DNA of 64,000 bases from Spodoptera frugiperda (GCF_023101765.2 NC_064218.1:10168001-10232000), one strand, 5' to 3'; positions 18,301 to 24,561 are shown, numbered from the stretch's first letter. Notes: generated from the letters alone by a model not told the origin. Numbers and translations: made by a program.

Positions 18301-20470
18301 AACCTGGGTGTCTTCAAGGCCCGAGTGAATAGGTTGCTTATGGGCAGACGTGCTCCACCGTAGGCCGCATCATCACTTACCATCAGGTGAGATAGCGGTC
18401 AAACGTCGACCCATTAAATGTAAAAAAAAAAAAAAAAAAAAAAAAGCTGCGGTGGTGAGCGAAAGCCGTCTGCGACGATTAGCACGCGTGGGCCCGCCGA
18501 AGGCCCGCTGCGCCGGAGCCATCACAGAAACCCTGCCTGCTGCATGGTGCATGTTTGTTTGCATGCTGCCCGTTTTATTACATTATCCAAGTCTTCGAAG
18601 ATAGTATATAAAATTGCTAGTTAATGTGATTAATTTTGTGTCATTTATCACTTTATCTAAATTGAGTAGACGTTATACATAATTGCTAGACAGTATATAT
18701 AATATCAAGATTTATTACTTTGGCTGTGACATATCGATAAATAATAGGGAAGCCATCCATAGCATCTTTCCATATAAAAAAAAACATAGCTTAGCCAAGT
18801 CCGCTTCTACCAGTGCTACCATGTGTACCAATTAATATGTTTGATTGAAGTGAAACACATCCACATGCAACATAGCATGCATCAGTTTCGTACTCAAATC
18901 ATTATTTAACCAAGACTTATCTTACTGCCGTACCCAGAGACATTCAATAATTACAATTAAACTATTCCTCAGTAACAATTTTGTTCTGAAAACAATTGCA
19001 AGAACTGGCTTAAGTAATAATTAAATAACTCTGAGTACGGCAGTTAGTCTCTCAATACGGCTCTTACCTTGAAAGAGACGGTGTTTCCATCCTGCACGTC
19101 TAGGAGAGTGGCTGTCCATGCGTGTATGTCCGGTACAGCATCACGGCGCACGAACATCCTTCCCACAGTGTCCATCGATGGCTGGTCGCCTGGAGACAAG
19201 TGATTAACATTAGATAATTCCATAAAATTGCAATCCTTTTATTAATCTTTGTCGAATTTTTGATATTTTGTAGAGAACACAGAGCCGATAAGATTATAGG
19301 TACTAATGGTACCTAATAACCGGGTATATTTTGTGAGTTAATTATCTATTCCCACGCTCCCTTTTTTTTTAAGGGGGAATATTATTCAATATATATTCCT
19401 GCCTTGCGTGAGGCGAGAGAGAGTGTCAGACTTTTATTGACTATGATGAACCACTTCGTTCATACTTCTGCGAGCTGGAGCCACGGTAAACCTACTATAT
19501 AAGTAGTCCGCAGCTCCGATCCCATGCACCCTCGCTCTCTAGTCTCTTCTCCCCAAAACCTAGACACCTACCTGTGAGTCCTTTCATCAAAACGATCATG
19601 CATCATCACTTACCATCAGGCGGTATAGCGGCCTAATGTCAAACCATCAAATGTAGAAAAGAGATCTAAATTAGTACCTATTATAAGCTAAAGATACTTG
19701 GTAAGACTTACCAATAGAAAACACCAGCTGTATGATATCGTTGGCTTCATCGTAAGGTCTGGTGAACCGCACCACTCCACTGAACGGCTGGCCACGTCGC
19801 ACGATGGTGACCGTCGGGTTCTCTTCATTCACCACCTCGTATCTAAGCAAGAACACAATAATAGACTACAGTGAGAGAATTTTGTAATTGGGTTTTTATT
19901 AGGCCTTGTATTCTTCGACAAAGATAGCACTGTTATTGTCATCATCAGGTCCATTTGGAAGACCCCGCTACTCGTCTCAGGCCGTTGGTAGGCTCTCCTG
20001 ATGATGGACTGGATTGGAGACTATTCAGAGATTTAGAACATATGTACCTGGACTCCGAAAAACCGAAAATAGCCACCAATATTTTGCCCGCCGCCCACAG
20101 GTATCAAACCCGAGACCCCTTGCCCGGCAGTCGCACTTGCAACCACTAGGCTAACGAGGTAGACTACATATTGCAATAACTCCTATAATTGTAAATATTT
20201 GTATGAGACTCGTGTGCTCGTGTATTAGGCTACCTTTATGGAACTAAAAAACTACGGTAGTTAAGTATTATAAATAACCTAATCCATGACTATAATCTCA
20301 TGCAAGACCAGTAAAGACCGCAGGTAGTTTAGGCACTATTCCAGGTTCTACACTATTCTTAGTTCTAACTACGTTATTTCAATGTGTAATTTTACTTACT
20401 TTGTAGTATTATGTGGTTTTGCATTCTCTCTGGGGTAAAAGTGGACAATTTCAACCTGCAGTGGTTCCAT
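3219..20470 (-). CDS. Tg: Transglutaminase (protein-glutamine gamma-glutamyltransferase), complete coding gene, 14 exons
   Basis: Calcium-dependent enzyme that forms gamma-glutamyl-lysine crosslinks between proteins; in arthropods this type acts in hemolymph clotting and cuticle crosslinking (family knowledge). Exons from start to stop, all on the minus strand: 20470-20400, 19842-19712, 19189-19068, 10706-10574, 10153-9970, 8109-7892, 6949-6737, 6456-6237, 5954-5796, 5668-5548, 5091-4983, 4532-4372, 3845-3654, 3311-3219. They total 2,127 nt with consistent phases and GT-AG sites, giving 708 residues. Layout: N-terminal beta-sandwich about 1-130, catalytic core about 130-470, two C-terminal Ig-like barrels about 485-708. 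The active-site motif is GQCWVFAGV (Cys277), with His343 in NYHVWND and Asp366 in WQAIDATPQE. The residues matching the calcium site of TGM2 are N406, D408, E463 and E468. The start MEPLQVEIVHFYPREN is not a signal peptide, as usual in this family. Introns carry many transposons; intron 3 is 8.4 kb. No lesion is seen. Confidence 0.95.
3450..3550 (+). repeat. SINE family C fragment (copy 1)
   Basis: ACTGCACGGTTGGTGCGG, then GGCTGGGCTCAATTCCCG, resembles the tRNA-like head of the better copy at 10,383. It is diverged and truncated, and lies inside transglutaminase intron 13. Confidence 0.5.
3654..3845 (-). CDS. Tg: Transglutaminase exon 13
   Basis: 192 nt, phase 0 at both ends, residues 615-678 (FNEDLIWNQPATAIL to ISVEIPILPK). 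Acceptor TTCCAG, donor GTAAGT. It carries most of the second C-terminal Ig-like barrel. Confidence 0.93.
3895..4130 (+). repeat. Repeat family D, copy 1
   Basis: Runs from AGAGCCATGCTTCGGC through CACGGCCTCACAGAAAACC, CTTCCCAACCTTCCCG and AAAGGCCGGCAACG to TGTCCATGGGCGG. The same series of blocks recurs near 12,760, 53,208 and 61,215, and reversed near 23,680, 51,490 and 52,345. The copy at 53 kb shows a poly-A tail and target duplication, so the family is retrotransposed. It fills transglutaminase intron 12. Confidence 0.75.
4372..4532 (-). CDS. Tg: Transglutaminase exon 12
   Basis: 161 nt. It completes codon R561, then residues 562-614 (DQIVLSVKSDDYLPKL to KPNINIK). Acceptor CATAG, donor GTAAGT. 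Spans the junction of the two C-terminal barrels. Confidence 0.92.
4746..4862. repeat. MITE family F, copy 2
   Basis: Near-palindrome GAAACGAGAGCGGGT, then GCGCTCTGATTGGCTGG, with a complementary right arm CCAATCAGAGCGCCGAACG and CTCTCGTTTCG. Lies in transglutaminase intron 11. A small open frame crossing it is an artefact of the repeat. Confidence 0.7.
4983..5091 (-). CDS. Tg: Transglutaminase exon 11
   Basis: 109 nt, residues 525-560 plus the first base of R561: GRNIKASLTANSVYY to HMFINGGK. Acceptor TCTAG, donor GTAAGT. First C-terminal barrel. Confidence 0.92.
5160..5435 (-). repeat. SINE family B, copy 1, tRNA-derived head
   Basis: Read on the minus strand it opens with a tRNA-like head: A-box-like TAGTCGAGTGGTCG and B-box GGTTCGATTCC at about 5,350-5,430. 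The body carries GGGCTTTTTTCGG, GAGTTTGTAACTGTGCCC, TATAACACAAATAG and GTTACCTCTTCGG. Related copies near 7,706, 8,210, 13,432, 20,090, 22,450 and 25,095. Intron 10 of the transglutaminase gene. Confidence 0.75.
5548..5668 (-). CDS. Tg: Transglutaminase exon 10
   Basis: 121 nt: last base of R484, then residues 485-524 (YYSVASSMQNDINFKL to VDIENTSSE). Acceptor TTCACAG, donor GTAAGA. Start of the first C-terminal barrel. Confidence 0.92.
5796..5954 (-). CDS. Tg: Transglutaminase exon 9, calcium-site glutamates
   Basis: 159 nt, residues 431 (part) to 484 (part), including IGRMILTKKPYVFDPNG and YKFREGTASERLALMNG. E463 and E468, five apart, match the paired calcium-binding glutamates of TGM2 (E447, E452). 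Acceptor TTCAG, donor GTAAGA. Confidence 0.93.
6237..6456 (-). CDS. Tg: Transglutaminase exon 8, catalytic aspartate
   Basis: 220 nt, residues 358 (part) to 431 (part). Contains YGGWQAIDATPQE with catalytic Asp366, and VNAD (N406, D408), which matches the TGM2 calcium ligands N398 and D400. Acceptor CACCAG, donor GTGAGT. Confidence 0.94.
6485..6600. repeat. Family A remnant
   Basis: The stretch CTCCCGCCTTGGGTGAAAG, TCATTGGATGATTTTCC, then CCTTAAAAAAAG is the tail of family A, whose better copies lie at 39.7 and 59.4 kb. The piece before it (GAGGCAGAGAGCC) is rearranged. Transglutaminase intron 7. Confidence 0.55.
6737..6949 (-). CDS. Tg: Transglutaminase exon 7, catalytic histidine
   Basis: 213 nt, residues 287 (part) to 358 (part), CRALGIPSRVVSNLVSAHD to MSRPDLPAG. 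Catalytic His343 sits in SIWNYHVWNDVWM. Acceptor ATTCCAG, donor GTAAGT. Confidence 0.95.
6950..7705. other. Transglutaminase intron 6, unassigned part
   Basis: AT-rich, with no open frame of note. A GC-richer block near 7,250-7,300 (GGCAGGGGCACTGCCGTGCC, a short palindrome) is the only visible structure. Confidence 0.4.
7706..7850 (+). repeat. SINE family B, copy 2, plus orientation, headless
   Basis: Shows the family B body in the opposite orientation to copy 1: ACTGGGCTTTTTTTTAG, TCGAAAAATCCTCAG, CACGGAGTCTAGAATTG, TGTGCACCTCTGTCCTATCC and CTTCGGGGATAAAAGG. It ends only about 40 bp from the donor of transglutaminase exon 6. Confidence 0.7.
7892..8109 (-). CDS. Tg: Transglutaminase exon 6, active-site cysteine
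   Basis: 218 nt, residues 214 (part) to 287 (part): RGDPVKVTRAISRIV through EPVSYGQCWVFAGVVTT. The nucleophile Cys277 has by coincidence the same number as in human TGM2, and W242 matches its transition-state tryptophan W241. Acceptor TTTCCAG, donor GTGAGT. Confidence 0.96.
8210..8335 (+). repeat. SINE family B fragment, copy 3
   Basis: ACTTATAACACAAATGG, GTACATTGTATAGCGGC, CAGAGGTGCACCCTTGCC and GGGGATAAAAGGCGTGACG form the tail half of family B. Transglutaminase intron 5. Confidence 0.65.
8600..8770 (+). repeat. Lepidopteran 'cgcggtttcacccgc' repeat, copy 1
   Basis: TTTCCGCGTGGTTTCACCCG, TATGGGTCTTAGCG, TATAGCCTACAGCCTTCC and AGCTCCTGAGATTAAGG, ending in CTTTATAATATATTAG. Related copies near 25,745 and 50,400. 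This motif series is widespread in moth genomes (recalled, not searched). Confidence 0.6.
8771..9190. other. Transglutaminase intron 5, unassigned part
   Basis: Frames of about 100 codons are open on both strands at once (8,780-9,116). Neither shows a recognisable domain or splice signals, so I read them as chance. Confidence 0.4.
9195..9365 (-). repeat. Family A, reverse copy
   Basis: Contains GAAGTCTCCCGCCTTGTGTG, GAGGCGAGAGGGCGTGTCAG, ACTCTTACTGACTAAAAACC and CCCGGTAAGAAG, the reverse complement of the family A series seen at 39.7 and 59.4 kb. Confidence 0.7.
9625..9752. repeat. MITE family F, copy 3
   Basis: CAGTACCCTTAG left edge and CATACTAAGGGAAAG right edge. Near-palindromic arms carry TATCGAAACGGGAACGCG, CGCTTTGATTGGCCGGC and CCAATCAGAGCGCCGAAC. 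Confidence 0.7.
9970..10153 (-). CDS. Tg: Transglutaminase exon 5
   Basis: 184 nt, residues 153 (part) to 214 (part), DQTYMEEKTLLQEYALND to LDRADLPFK. Beginning of the catalytic core. Acceptor TTCTAG, donor GTAAGT. Confidence 0.93.
10383..10545 (+). repeat. SINE family C, copy 2, tRNA-like head
   Basis: Head with GACTGCACGGTGGCTGGGC and the B-box-like GGGTTCGATTTCCGTACGG; body AATCCACAAATTGTTGTTTT, GGGTCTGAGTGTCATGTG and GAACTTGTATGTTTGTGAAC. It ends about 28 bp from the donor of transglutaminase exon 4. Confidence 0.75.
10574..10706 (-). CDS. Tg: Transglutaminase exon 4
   Basis: 133 nt, phase 0 start, residues 109-152 plus one base: VSAPVTAPVGAWVLRVV to ILFNPWIP. The acceptor TTTGTTAG directly abuts a 26-bp minisatellite. 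Donor GTAAGA. Confidence 0.94.
10715..10962. repeat. 26-bp minisatellite, nine full units and a partial tenth, next to an exon acceptor
   Basis: Head-to-tail units with consensus pieces AAACATTATTTTAAAC and ACCTAGCGAA. Variants carry GGACCTGGCG (unit 4), CCTGGCG (unit 6) or a one-base-shorter A run. In the direction of the transglutaminase transcript each unit reads TTTTTCGCTAG followed by GTG, so each resembles a 3' splice site. The genuine acceptor (TTTGTTAG followed by GTATCAG) is preceded by the same AAAATAATGTT block and looks like the terminal, diverged member of the array. Confidence 0.9.
10963..12415. other. Transglutaminase intron 3, unassigned part
   Basis: AT-rich. A pair of overlapping antisense frames near 11,005-11,259 has no recognisable product. 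Repeat-like phrases such as TTTTTAACCGACTTCTAAA (near 11,700) are common lepidopteran repeat edges. No gene is seen. Confidence 0.4.
12420..12556. repeat. MITE family K, copy 1
   Basis: GTGATCATGGCGCTTGCAAC, GTGCCGAAATATCGGAAAC and AACATGGTAAATATCCC match the element near 54,410, in the opposite orientation. The terminal repeats are worn here. Confidence 0.65.
12604..12660. repeat. MITE family F, internally deleted copy 4
   Basis: Short foldback: CACTTAATACGAGTTTGCG at left and AAACTCGCACTAAG at right, the outer ends of family F with the CCAAT-box core missing. Confidence 0.55.
12760..12945 (+). repeat. Repeat family D, copy 2
   Basis: GCCATGCTTTATTACG, CCTCTTCCCAATCTGCC, CCCGATTTCCCAACAACCC, AAAGGGCGGCAACGCACTTG, TGTCCATGGGCGGCGGCG and ATTGCTTACCATCAGACG. 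Internally shortened compared with copy 1. Confidence 0.7.
13432..13715 (-). repeat. SINE family B, copy 4, reverse orientation
   Basis: Tail TATTATCCCCGAAGCGGTAG, body AAGTCCTATGTAATAGGGG and ACTGGGCACAATTACAC, worn tRNA-like head CAGCAGCTGCACTTGCGACC. The 105-codon minus-strand frame here is the SINE, not a gene. Confidence 0.7.
13716..14204. other. Transglutaminase intron 3, AT-rich, nothing recognised
   Basis: Low-complexity AT-rich DNA with ATATACATATGTAC-type runs. No exon, RNA gene or repeat boundary could be supported. Confidence 0.4.
15453..16010 (+). pseudogene. Endonuclease domain of the non-LTR element, first segment
   Basis: 186-codon segment starting MKTRAKKRVQQRLHSL. The apurinic/apyrimidinic-type endonuclease motifs are visible: HLSNIRGLHSNL near residue 22, LLFLSETQI near 47 and LGDFNAHHQEW near 155. 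In the element this domain nicks target DNA to prime reverse transcription. The frame runs out after HAGSGKCVSLR, where the coding sense continues in another frame from about 15,990. Codon use is GC-rich, unlike host exons nearby. Confidence 0.85.
15992..16987 (+). pseudogene. Endonuclease C-terminus and start of reverse transcriptase
   Basis: Continues the endonuclease in a new frame (LTLGLTQLVQEATRV, then the terminal motif SSDHCLV near residue 52), then a lysine/arginine-rich linker and the first reverse-transcriptase block NKASGPDGIPAVVLK near residue 298. It stops at TAG 16,985-16,987. The reading continues in the same frame immediately after (KLANVQPVPKKG), so the stop is a nonsense mutation. 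The residues just before it are shorter than usual for the family, suggesting a small in-frame deletion. Confidence 0.82.
17000..18199 (+). pseudogene. Reverse transcriptase core of the non-LTR element
   Basis: About 400 codons. Visible motifs: NNYRPISVTSILCK, YGFRRNRSTGDLL, SLEISKAFDRVWH (box A), NAGVPQGSVLS and the catalytic FGYADDSTVVE (box C, YADD). In box A the residue before ISKAF, normally aspartate and a metal ligand, is glutamate (GAG), which should cripple polymerisation. The last about 20 codons are out of frame because of a one-base change near 18,140. Confidence 0.88.
18109..18363 (+). pseudogene. C-terminal tail of the non-LTR polyprotein in a shifted frame
   Basis: Reads SPFHHRTTRQSARRHRF, TKRFASSFLVRTAREWNSL and FKARVNRLLMGRRAPP before TAG. 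This tail also occurs, reversed and as DNA only, at 53,963-54,165. Only the part from about 18,145 is genuine element sequence. Confidence 0.75.
18446..18560. other. GC-rich segment directly after the LINE poly-A tail
   Basis: GCGGTGGTGAGCGAAAGCCG, TGCGACGATTAGCACGCGTG, GCCCGCCGAAGGCCCGCTGC. It is as GC-rich as the LINE but lies beyond its A24 tail and does not match the element's own 3' or 5' region by eye. It may be a transduced 3' flank or a fragment of another retroelement. Confidence 0.5.
18922..19046. repeat. MITE family J, copy 2
   Basis: TTACTGCCGTACCCAGAG at left and CTCTGAGTACGGCAGTTA at right, with shared internal pieces CTCAGTAACAATTTTG and TCTGAAAACAATTG. It ends 22 bp from the donor of transglutaminase exon 3. 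Confidence 0.75.
19068..19189 (-). CDS. Tg: Transglutaminase exon 3
   Basis: 122 nt, completes G68 and encodes residues to 108: DQPSMDTVGRMFVRRDAV to QDGNTVSFK. N-terminal beta-sandwich. Acceptor TCTCCAG, donor GTAAGA. The intron after it is the 8.4-kb transposon-loaded one. Confidence 0.92.
19370..19650 (-). repeat. Reverse family A copy next to a LINE-like 3' tail
   Basis: 19,370-19,515 carries CTGCCTTGCGTGAGGCGAG, GTGTCAGACTTTTATTGAC and CACGGTAAACC, reverse family A. From about 19,600 it reads GCATCATCACTTACCATCAG, GCGGTATAGCGGCC, close to the 3' end of the element at 18.4 kb in plus orientation. Transglutaminase intron 2. Confidence 0.6.
19712..19842 (-). CDS. Tg: Transglutaminase exon 2
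   Basis: 131 nt, residues 24 (part) to 68 (part): YEVVNEENPTVTIVRRGQ, FSGVVRFTRPYDE to LVFSIG. N-terminal beta-sandwich domain. Acceptor TGCTTAG, donor GTAAGT. Confidence 0.93.
19950..20165 (-). repeat. SINE family B, copy 5, tRNA-like head
   Basis: Right edge is the reversed head: TATCAAACCCGAGACCCC, CCCGGCAGTCGCACTTGC, AACCACTAGGCTAACGAGG. The body CTCCGAAAAACCGAAAATAG is diverged. Lies in transglutaminase intron 1 of the coding model; the plus-strand frame here is not a gene. Confidence 0.65.
20400..20470 (-). CDS. Tg: Transglutaminase exon 1 (start codon)
   Basis: ATG at 20,470-20,468, 71 coding nt: MEPLQVEIVHFYPREN, AKPHNTT plus two bases. Donor GTAAGT. An acceptor TTCCAG just upstream (exon would begin at 20,483) means that the ATG lies 13 nt inside a spliced exon, so a 5' UTR exon is expected upstream. 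No alternative in-frame ATG is available in this exon. Confidence 0.88.
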
Positions 20471-20584
20471 GTTTGCCTAATATCTGGAACAAAATTAAAG
20501 ATTTTTTTTATAATTTGTTTGTAAAATTCTATTTGTTAAATTTTTATTACTAATTGCATTCTTTCATCAACAGTCTATATATTA

Positions 20585-20750
20585 TGTGGTCATTGCTGAC
20601 CAAAGGTATAAAGGTATCTTCTCACGCGGAGAAGGTTTGAGAATTAGTCACCATGCTTGATCAATGCGAGATTTGTGATTTCAGACTTATAATTTCTAAT
20701 TATAAGTCTGAAATCACAAATCAGACTTATAATTAGAAATTATAAGTGCA
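20585..20750. repeat. Repeat with a perfect 25-bp hairpin (20,670-20,722)
   Basis: The first part (GGTCATTGCTGACC, TCTCACGCGGAGAAGG) is shared with 42,370-42,480. It runs into a perfect inverted repeat with 25-bp arms (GATTTGTGATTTCAGAC and complement) and a TCT loop, and a third copy of ACTTATAATT follows at once, so alternative foldings are possible. Confidence 0.65.
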
Positions 20751-20798
20751 GGTTTTTAGACTTTTCCGAAATAAAATTTGAGACATACTATATGTATA

Positions 20799-20894
20799 TT
20801 AACTAAAAAAAACACGGTAACTCTTAAACTGGTAGGGTTTTCTCATCAACGTTTTTTTCATTAATGTACGAGAGTAAACCGTGTTTTTTTTATT
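20799..20894. repeat. MITE family E, short copy
   Basis: TTAACTAAAAAAAACACGG at left, ACGAGAGTAAACCGTGTTTT at right. The centre is reduced to GGTAGGGTTTTCTCATC. Confidence 0.65.
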
Positions 20895-20899
20895 CAAAA

Positions 20900-22440
20900 T
20901 CAAATTATTATTTTTGCCCTTTATTTTACAACCTAACACCTACACATGATGATTGTTTGTTTGAGAATTTAGGTTGTTTTCACGCTTGCGGTCAGATTAG
21001 CTTTATGTGAATGGAATGACAGATAATATTAAACGGTCTAAATATATTTAATGTGAGAATTTGGTGAAATAACGGATATCCTAACCGCAACACACGAGTA
21101 CACTCGTAGAGGGTAAAATTGTATTACATTTAGCCAATGATAAACAGTATGTAGGACGAATAATATACCCATTGTTACACACCGGACGCAACTTCAAATT
21201 CGGTTTTGATTTTTAAATCGCCCGCGAGTGTGAAATTATGGCAAACCCTCTTACGTGGAGGCAAAAGGGTCAGCAGTGAAATATTATGACACACTAGAAT
21301 TTTCTCTTGTGTCGTGGATGCATTTACAAACATAACATTTCACATACACGACGTTCAGACCCGAAACAACAATTTGTGGATCACAGAGTTGCTCTGTGCG
21401 TGAAGCAAACCGCTACACGTTGCGCGGCAGCCGATTGTCCAGCCACTCATAATCAAATAACGATCTACCCTTCTACCCATACCTAAGTCAAAAATATTCC
21501 ATAGTTTTGTTTCCATCACACACATACTACCAAACGGCATATCTTGGCACGAGTGACCAAACCATTACTAAATATTCAACAATAATTTTCATGGAATTTC
21601 AATTGCAACGTACAAATATTACATCGTATTTGTTGGTTTATTAGTCACGATTTGTATTGGATTAGGTATGCTATGTTATGAAGGTGGGTTGGAGGTAAAT
21701 ACGTCAGGTTTACTACGTCCACCTAATAGTACGGATAATTTGAAAGAGTTCCTGTTTATTTTTTTATAGCACTAAGTTGTACTCATAGATTCTGAATCAC
21801 ACTAAGATTATAAATGTGAAAGTTTGTTTGGATGTTTGTTCATCAATCACGCTGAAACTACTGAACGGATTTTGATAAAATTTGATATACAGATAGGGTA
21901 TGAGCTGACTTAAGTGATATGATACTCTTTATCCCATGACAACGTGTGCGAAGTCGCTAACAGAAGCTTCGTTAATAATACGGAAAATATCTCATATTTT
22001 ATATTAAAACTCCTAGGATACTGTTGACTCAGCCACGTAGAAACAAAAACTTGTCCGATACGAGACACAAGACAGTCACTATTACTTATCAAAATATTAC
22101 CACAAACTTTAAAATAGATTTTCAACCTTACACCATTTGAAAAAGAGTTAAAAATCTTCACAGCAAATGATAGCTAGTAGCTATACCTAAGTTTTATGTC
22201 CAGAGCACATACCGCGTCCTAAAATAGTCACCTATTGACATACTGTGTCGAAGTTGCACAGCATGTTGAGCATATACAGGATGCGTCAGATTCCGCATCT
22301 TATTAGGTAAGGTAATGTCCACTTATAGATACCGTTACTAGTGACGCATCACAGTACAGAGACTCAATGTGAATTAATTCATTTTAAACGACTTTCTATA
22401 AATACTGCGGTCTTATTAGTCAAACGGTTGAATGATTGAT
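20900..22440. other. Transglutaminase 5' intron: repeat remnants
   Basis: Contains a reversed SINE C copy at 21,305-21,440 (CATTTACAAACATAACATTT, CCCGAAACAACAATTTGTGG, CTACACGTTGCGCGGCAG), and at 21,790-21,960 the lepidopteran repeat TATAAATGTGAAAGTTTG, CACGCTGAAACTACTG, AACGGATTTTGATAAAATTT. No host exon is seen. Confidence 0.55.
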
Positions 22441-22449
22441 TGTCGACAA

Positions 22450-22630
22450 ATAGGTGGCTGTCTCGTGTTCCAGGTCGGGCAAAATTATCGCTTACTTTTT
22501 TTAGTTTTCGGAATTTTGTAACAATGAGTTTGGATTTGTGGTCAGTGTGTGGCTCCCCCTATTACATGGCACTCACAACATTAGTTGTGACAAATAGGTG
22601 TTACATAGGAAATGTGATAGTCATAACATA
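22450..22630 (+). repeat. SINE family B relative, copy 6
   Basis: TCCAGGTCGGGCAAAATTAT, TTTTTTTAGTTTTCGG, CTCCCCCTATTACATGGC and ACTCACAACATTAGTTGTG parallel the family B head-to-body series. The 63-codon frame here is repeat sequence. Confidence 0.5.
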
Positions 22631-22639
22631 ACACTGAAT

Positions 22640-24136
22640 TAAAATGCGATTCTTTTTTTGTCAGGTTTGTTTTGAATACTAAGATAGGTAGGTATTTAAA
22701 ATGTAACGAATGTTCCTATGTACACTAATTATTCTTATCTTGACCGTGACTTTGAATGAAAGTTAATGAAGTAACTGTGAAGGTTAATGACTTTGAATAA
22801 AGACAGTTTACAGTCGTAGCAACTGGCGTTCCATAGTGTCTGCCTACCTCCATGGGAGATAGGCGTGAAGTTATGTATGTCTGTAAAGACAGTTTTTTGT
22901 AAACTCATTAATAAAAGCTTTGTTTTTGAGGAGGGAAAATCATACCGTGTGCATGTCTGCCTACCCCTTCAAGGATGACGACGTTTTTTTAAGTAAACTA
23001 GTGGTCGCCTAGTGGTTGAAATTCAACCATATACGATTTAATTTGCAATACCACTTAACATACGTTCAAGGATAATTTTTATTTAACTCAAACTCAAACA
23101 AACTCTTTTATAAAACTCTATTCATATGAGACTTCAATATCATCGCAATGTCTATCGATTTTGACGTTTTGTCAAATACGATCAGATACTATGCATGTGT
23201 GTGTAATGTTTTATTTATTGATTTAATGTACTTTATAAGCATTATTTTTGAAAAATATTAGTGTTCTGCACTTCACCTACACATAAACTATAAGTGTACC
23301 AAATTTTATGCTCCTACGTCCGCGCAATTTTCGTAAATAGCGGTCCAAAGTTTTTGCATCACGTATTAATATATAGATATTCAATTTATATATACCTGTA
23401 ATTGTTTACTATGTATTTTGTTTTATGACATAATGTTCTCAAAATATTACATAGTAGGTAGGTAACCATTTATTTTGTACCTATCGACTTGCGAATGCAA
23501 GGAGGACGTTGCCGTCAATAAAATTTTATTACACAGTGATTTATAGTTTGCTAAAACAAATAATTTGGGAAACTATGTTGCTAATAGTGTTGCACGAATT
23601 TCCATGTGAACAGTGTAAGTAGGTAATGTGATTTGCATATAATGTATTGACATTGTTTATCGAGAAACTAAACTAAAGGTATAACGGATCACCTGATGGT
23701 AAGCAATCGCCTCCGTCCATGGGTGCTCGAAACACCAGAGGCATTATAAGTGCTTTGCCCGCCTTTTGGGGGCTAGGAATTTAAATATTGTTAGGGAATC
23801 GGGATTGGAGAGTAATTGGGCCGCCGGGAACCTCACACAATGCATTAAAAATATTGAATATTGATCAACAATATCTAAATATACTCTTAAAAACAGCTAA
23901 ATCCAAAAATAACTAAACAATCAACCCATATGAAATCAAATCCCTAGCAGTTGTGTTGCATATTGCAAGAATATCAGTTACGTCGCTACGCACCCACATA
24001 CTCGGACATACGGTCGCTATGTATGAAGTGCGAACCAATTCAATTGACTATTTGCTGCAGTGATGCAATTGTGATCATTCGCTATTATTGTACAGAATCC
24101 TCACCTTGGTACATATAGCTATGTAAATGTAAGAAG
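22640..24136. other. Transglutaminase 5' intron: AT-rich, one reversed family D copy
   Basis: 23,680-23,850 is family D reversed: GATCACCTGATGGTAAGC, CCGTCCATGGGTGC, CTTTGCCCGCCTTTTGG, GTTAGGGAATCGGGATTGG. The rest is AT-rich with phrases common in moth repeats. No exon is supported. Confidence 0.5.
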
Positions 24137-24400
24137 TACATATCGACGGTTAAAAAGAAATAGGGTATAAGCGACAAAAAATGAAATGTTCAGGAGAGCC
24201 GTTTAAACTCGTCGGTCGTCGAAAGAATACTAGGAAAATGTTTTTTTTTTGCTAGGGTATAAACGCCAAAAATGTCATCGTAGAGCCATGAGAGTAAGCG
24301 CATTCGAAAGAGCGGAAAATTTTACGTAGGATAGCATAATAAACTCATTTTTGACCAAAATGTCGCTTATACCCTATTTCCTTTTAACCATCGATATGTA
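24137..24400. repeat. 264-bp MITE with about 40-bp terminal inverted repeats
   Basis: Left end TACATATCGACGGTTAAAAA then GAAATAGGGTATAAGCGACA. The right end is its complement with a few changes (TGTCGCTTATACCCTATTTC, CTTTTAACCATCGATATGTA). The interior has no coding capacity. A much shorter relative with GTACATATCGATG and CGTCGATATGTA ends lies at 30,966-31,044. Confidence 0.8.
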
Positions 24401-24561
24401 TATTGTGAGTTAATAAAGCCGACTGATGATCGTGATTTTAAAATAAATTACCTACTTCTTTAGATAAAGTTTGGTAATTAATTTAAATTACAGTTTGGTA
24501 GGTACTATTTTATCATTTCTTGTAACGGACTTCACTAATCTTAAAAGATAACTTTACTGTA

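Larger units (their letters stand above)
14755..18445 (+). mobile_element. Degenerate non-LTR (LINE) retrotransposon, jockey/RTE-like, with 24-A tail
   Basis: A GC-rich island in an AT-rich intron. It has a non-coding GC-rich 5' part to about 15,450 with no intact first open frame, then an apurinic-type endonuclease, a reverse transcriptase and a conserved 3' end (CATCATCACTTACCATCAGG, then GAGATAGCGGTCAAACG), followed by A24 at 18,422-18,445. It is broken by a frame change near 15,990, an in-frame TAG at 16,985 preceded by an apparent small in-frame deletion, and a frame change near 18,140, so it is dead. It lies antisense to the transglutaminase transcript, in intron 3. The clade is uncertain: the family is common in moths, but I cannot separate jockey, RTE or a related clade without alignment. 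No target duplication could be recognised. Confidence 0.9.
14205..18900. repeat. Probable nested stack: MITE G split by an AT-rich MITE L, itself split by a non-LTR element
   Basis: At 14,205-14,268, GCTATGTTGCTATGCGAGG, GCTCGAGAATGCGATG and TATC match the left part of MITE G as seen whole at 43,783-44,032. The right part resumes near 18,730 with ATATCG, GGAAGCCATCCATAGC and ATCTTTCCATATAAAA. Just inside these breaks the sequence reads CAGTCAGAGTGATTAAAT (14,268) and, inverted, CAGCCAAAGTAATAAAT (about 18,725), consistent with terminal repeats of a second element L. The retroelement at 14,755-18,445 lies inside L. Confidence 0.55.
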
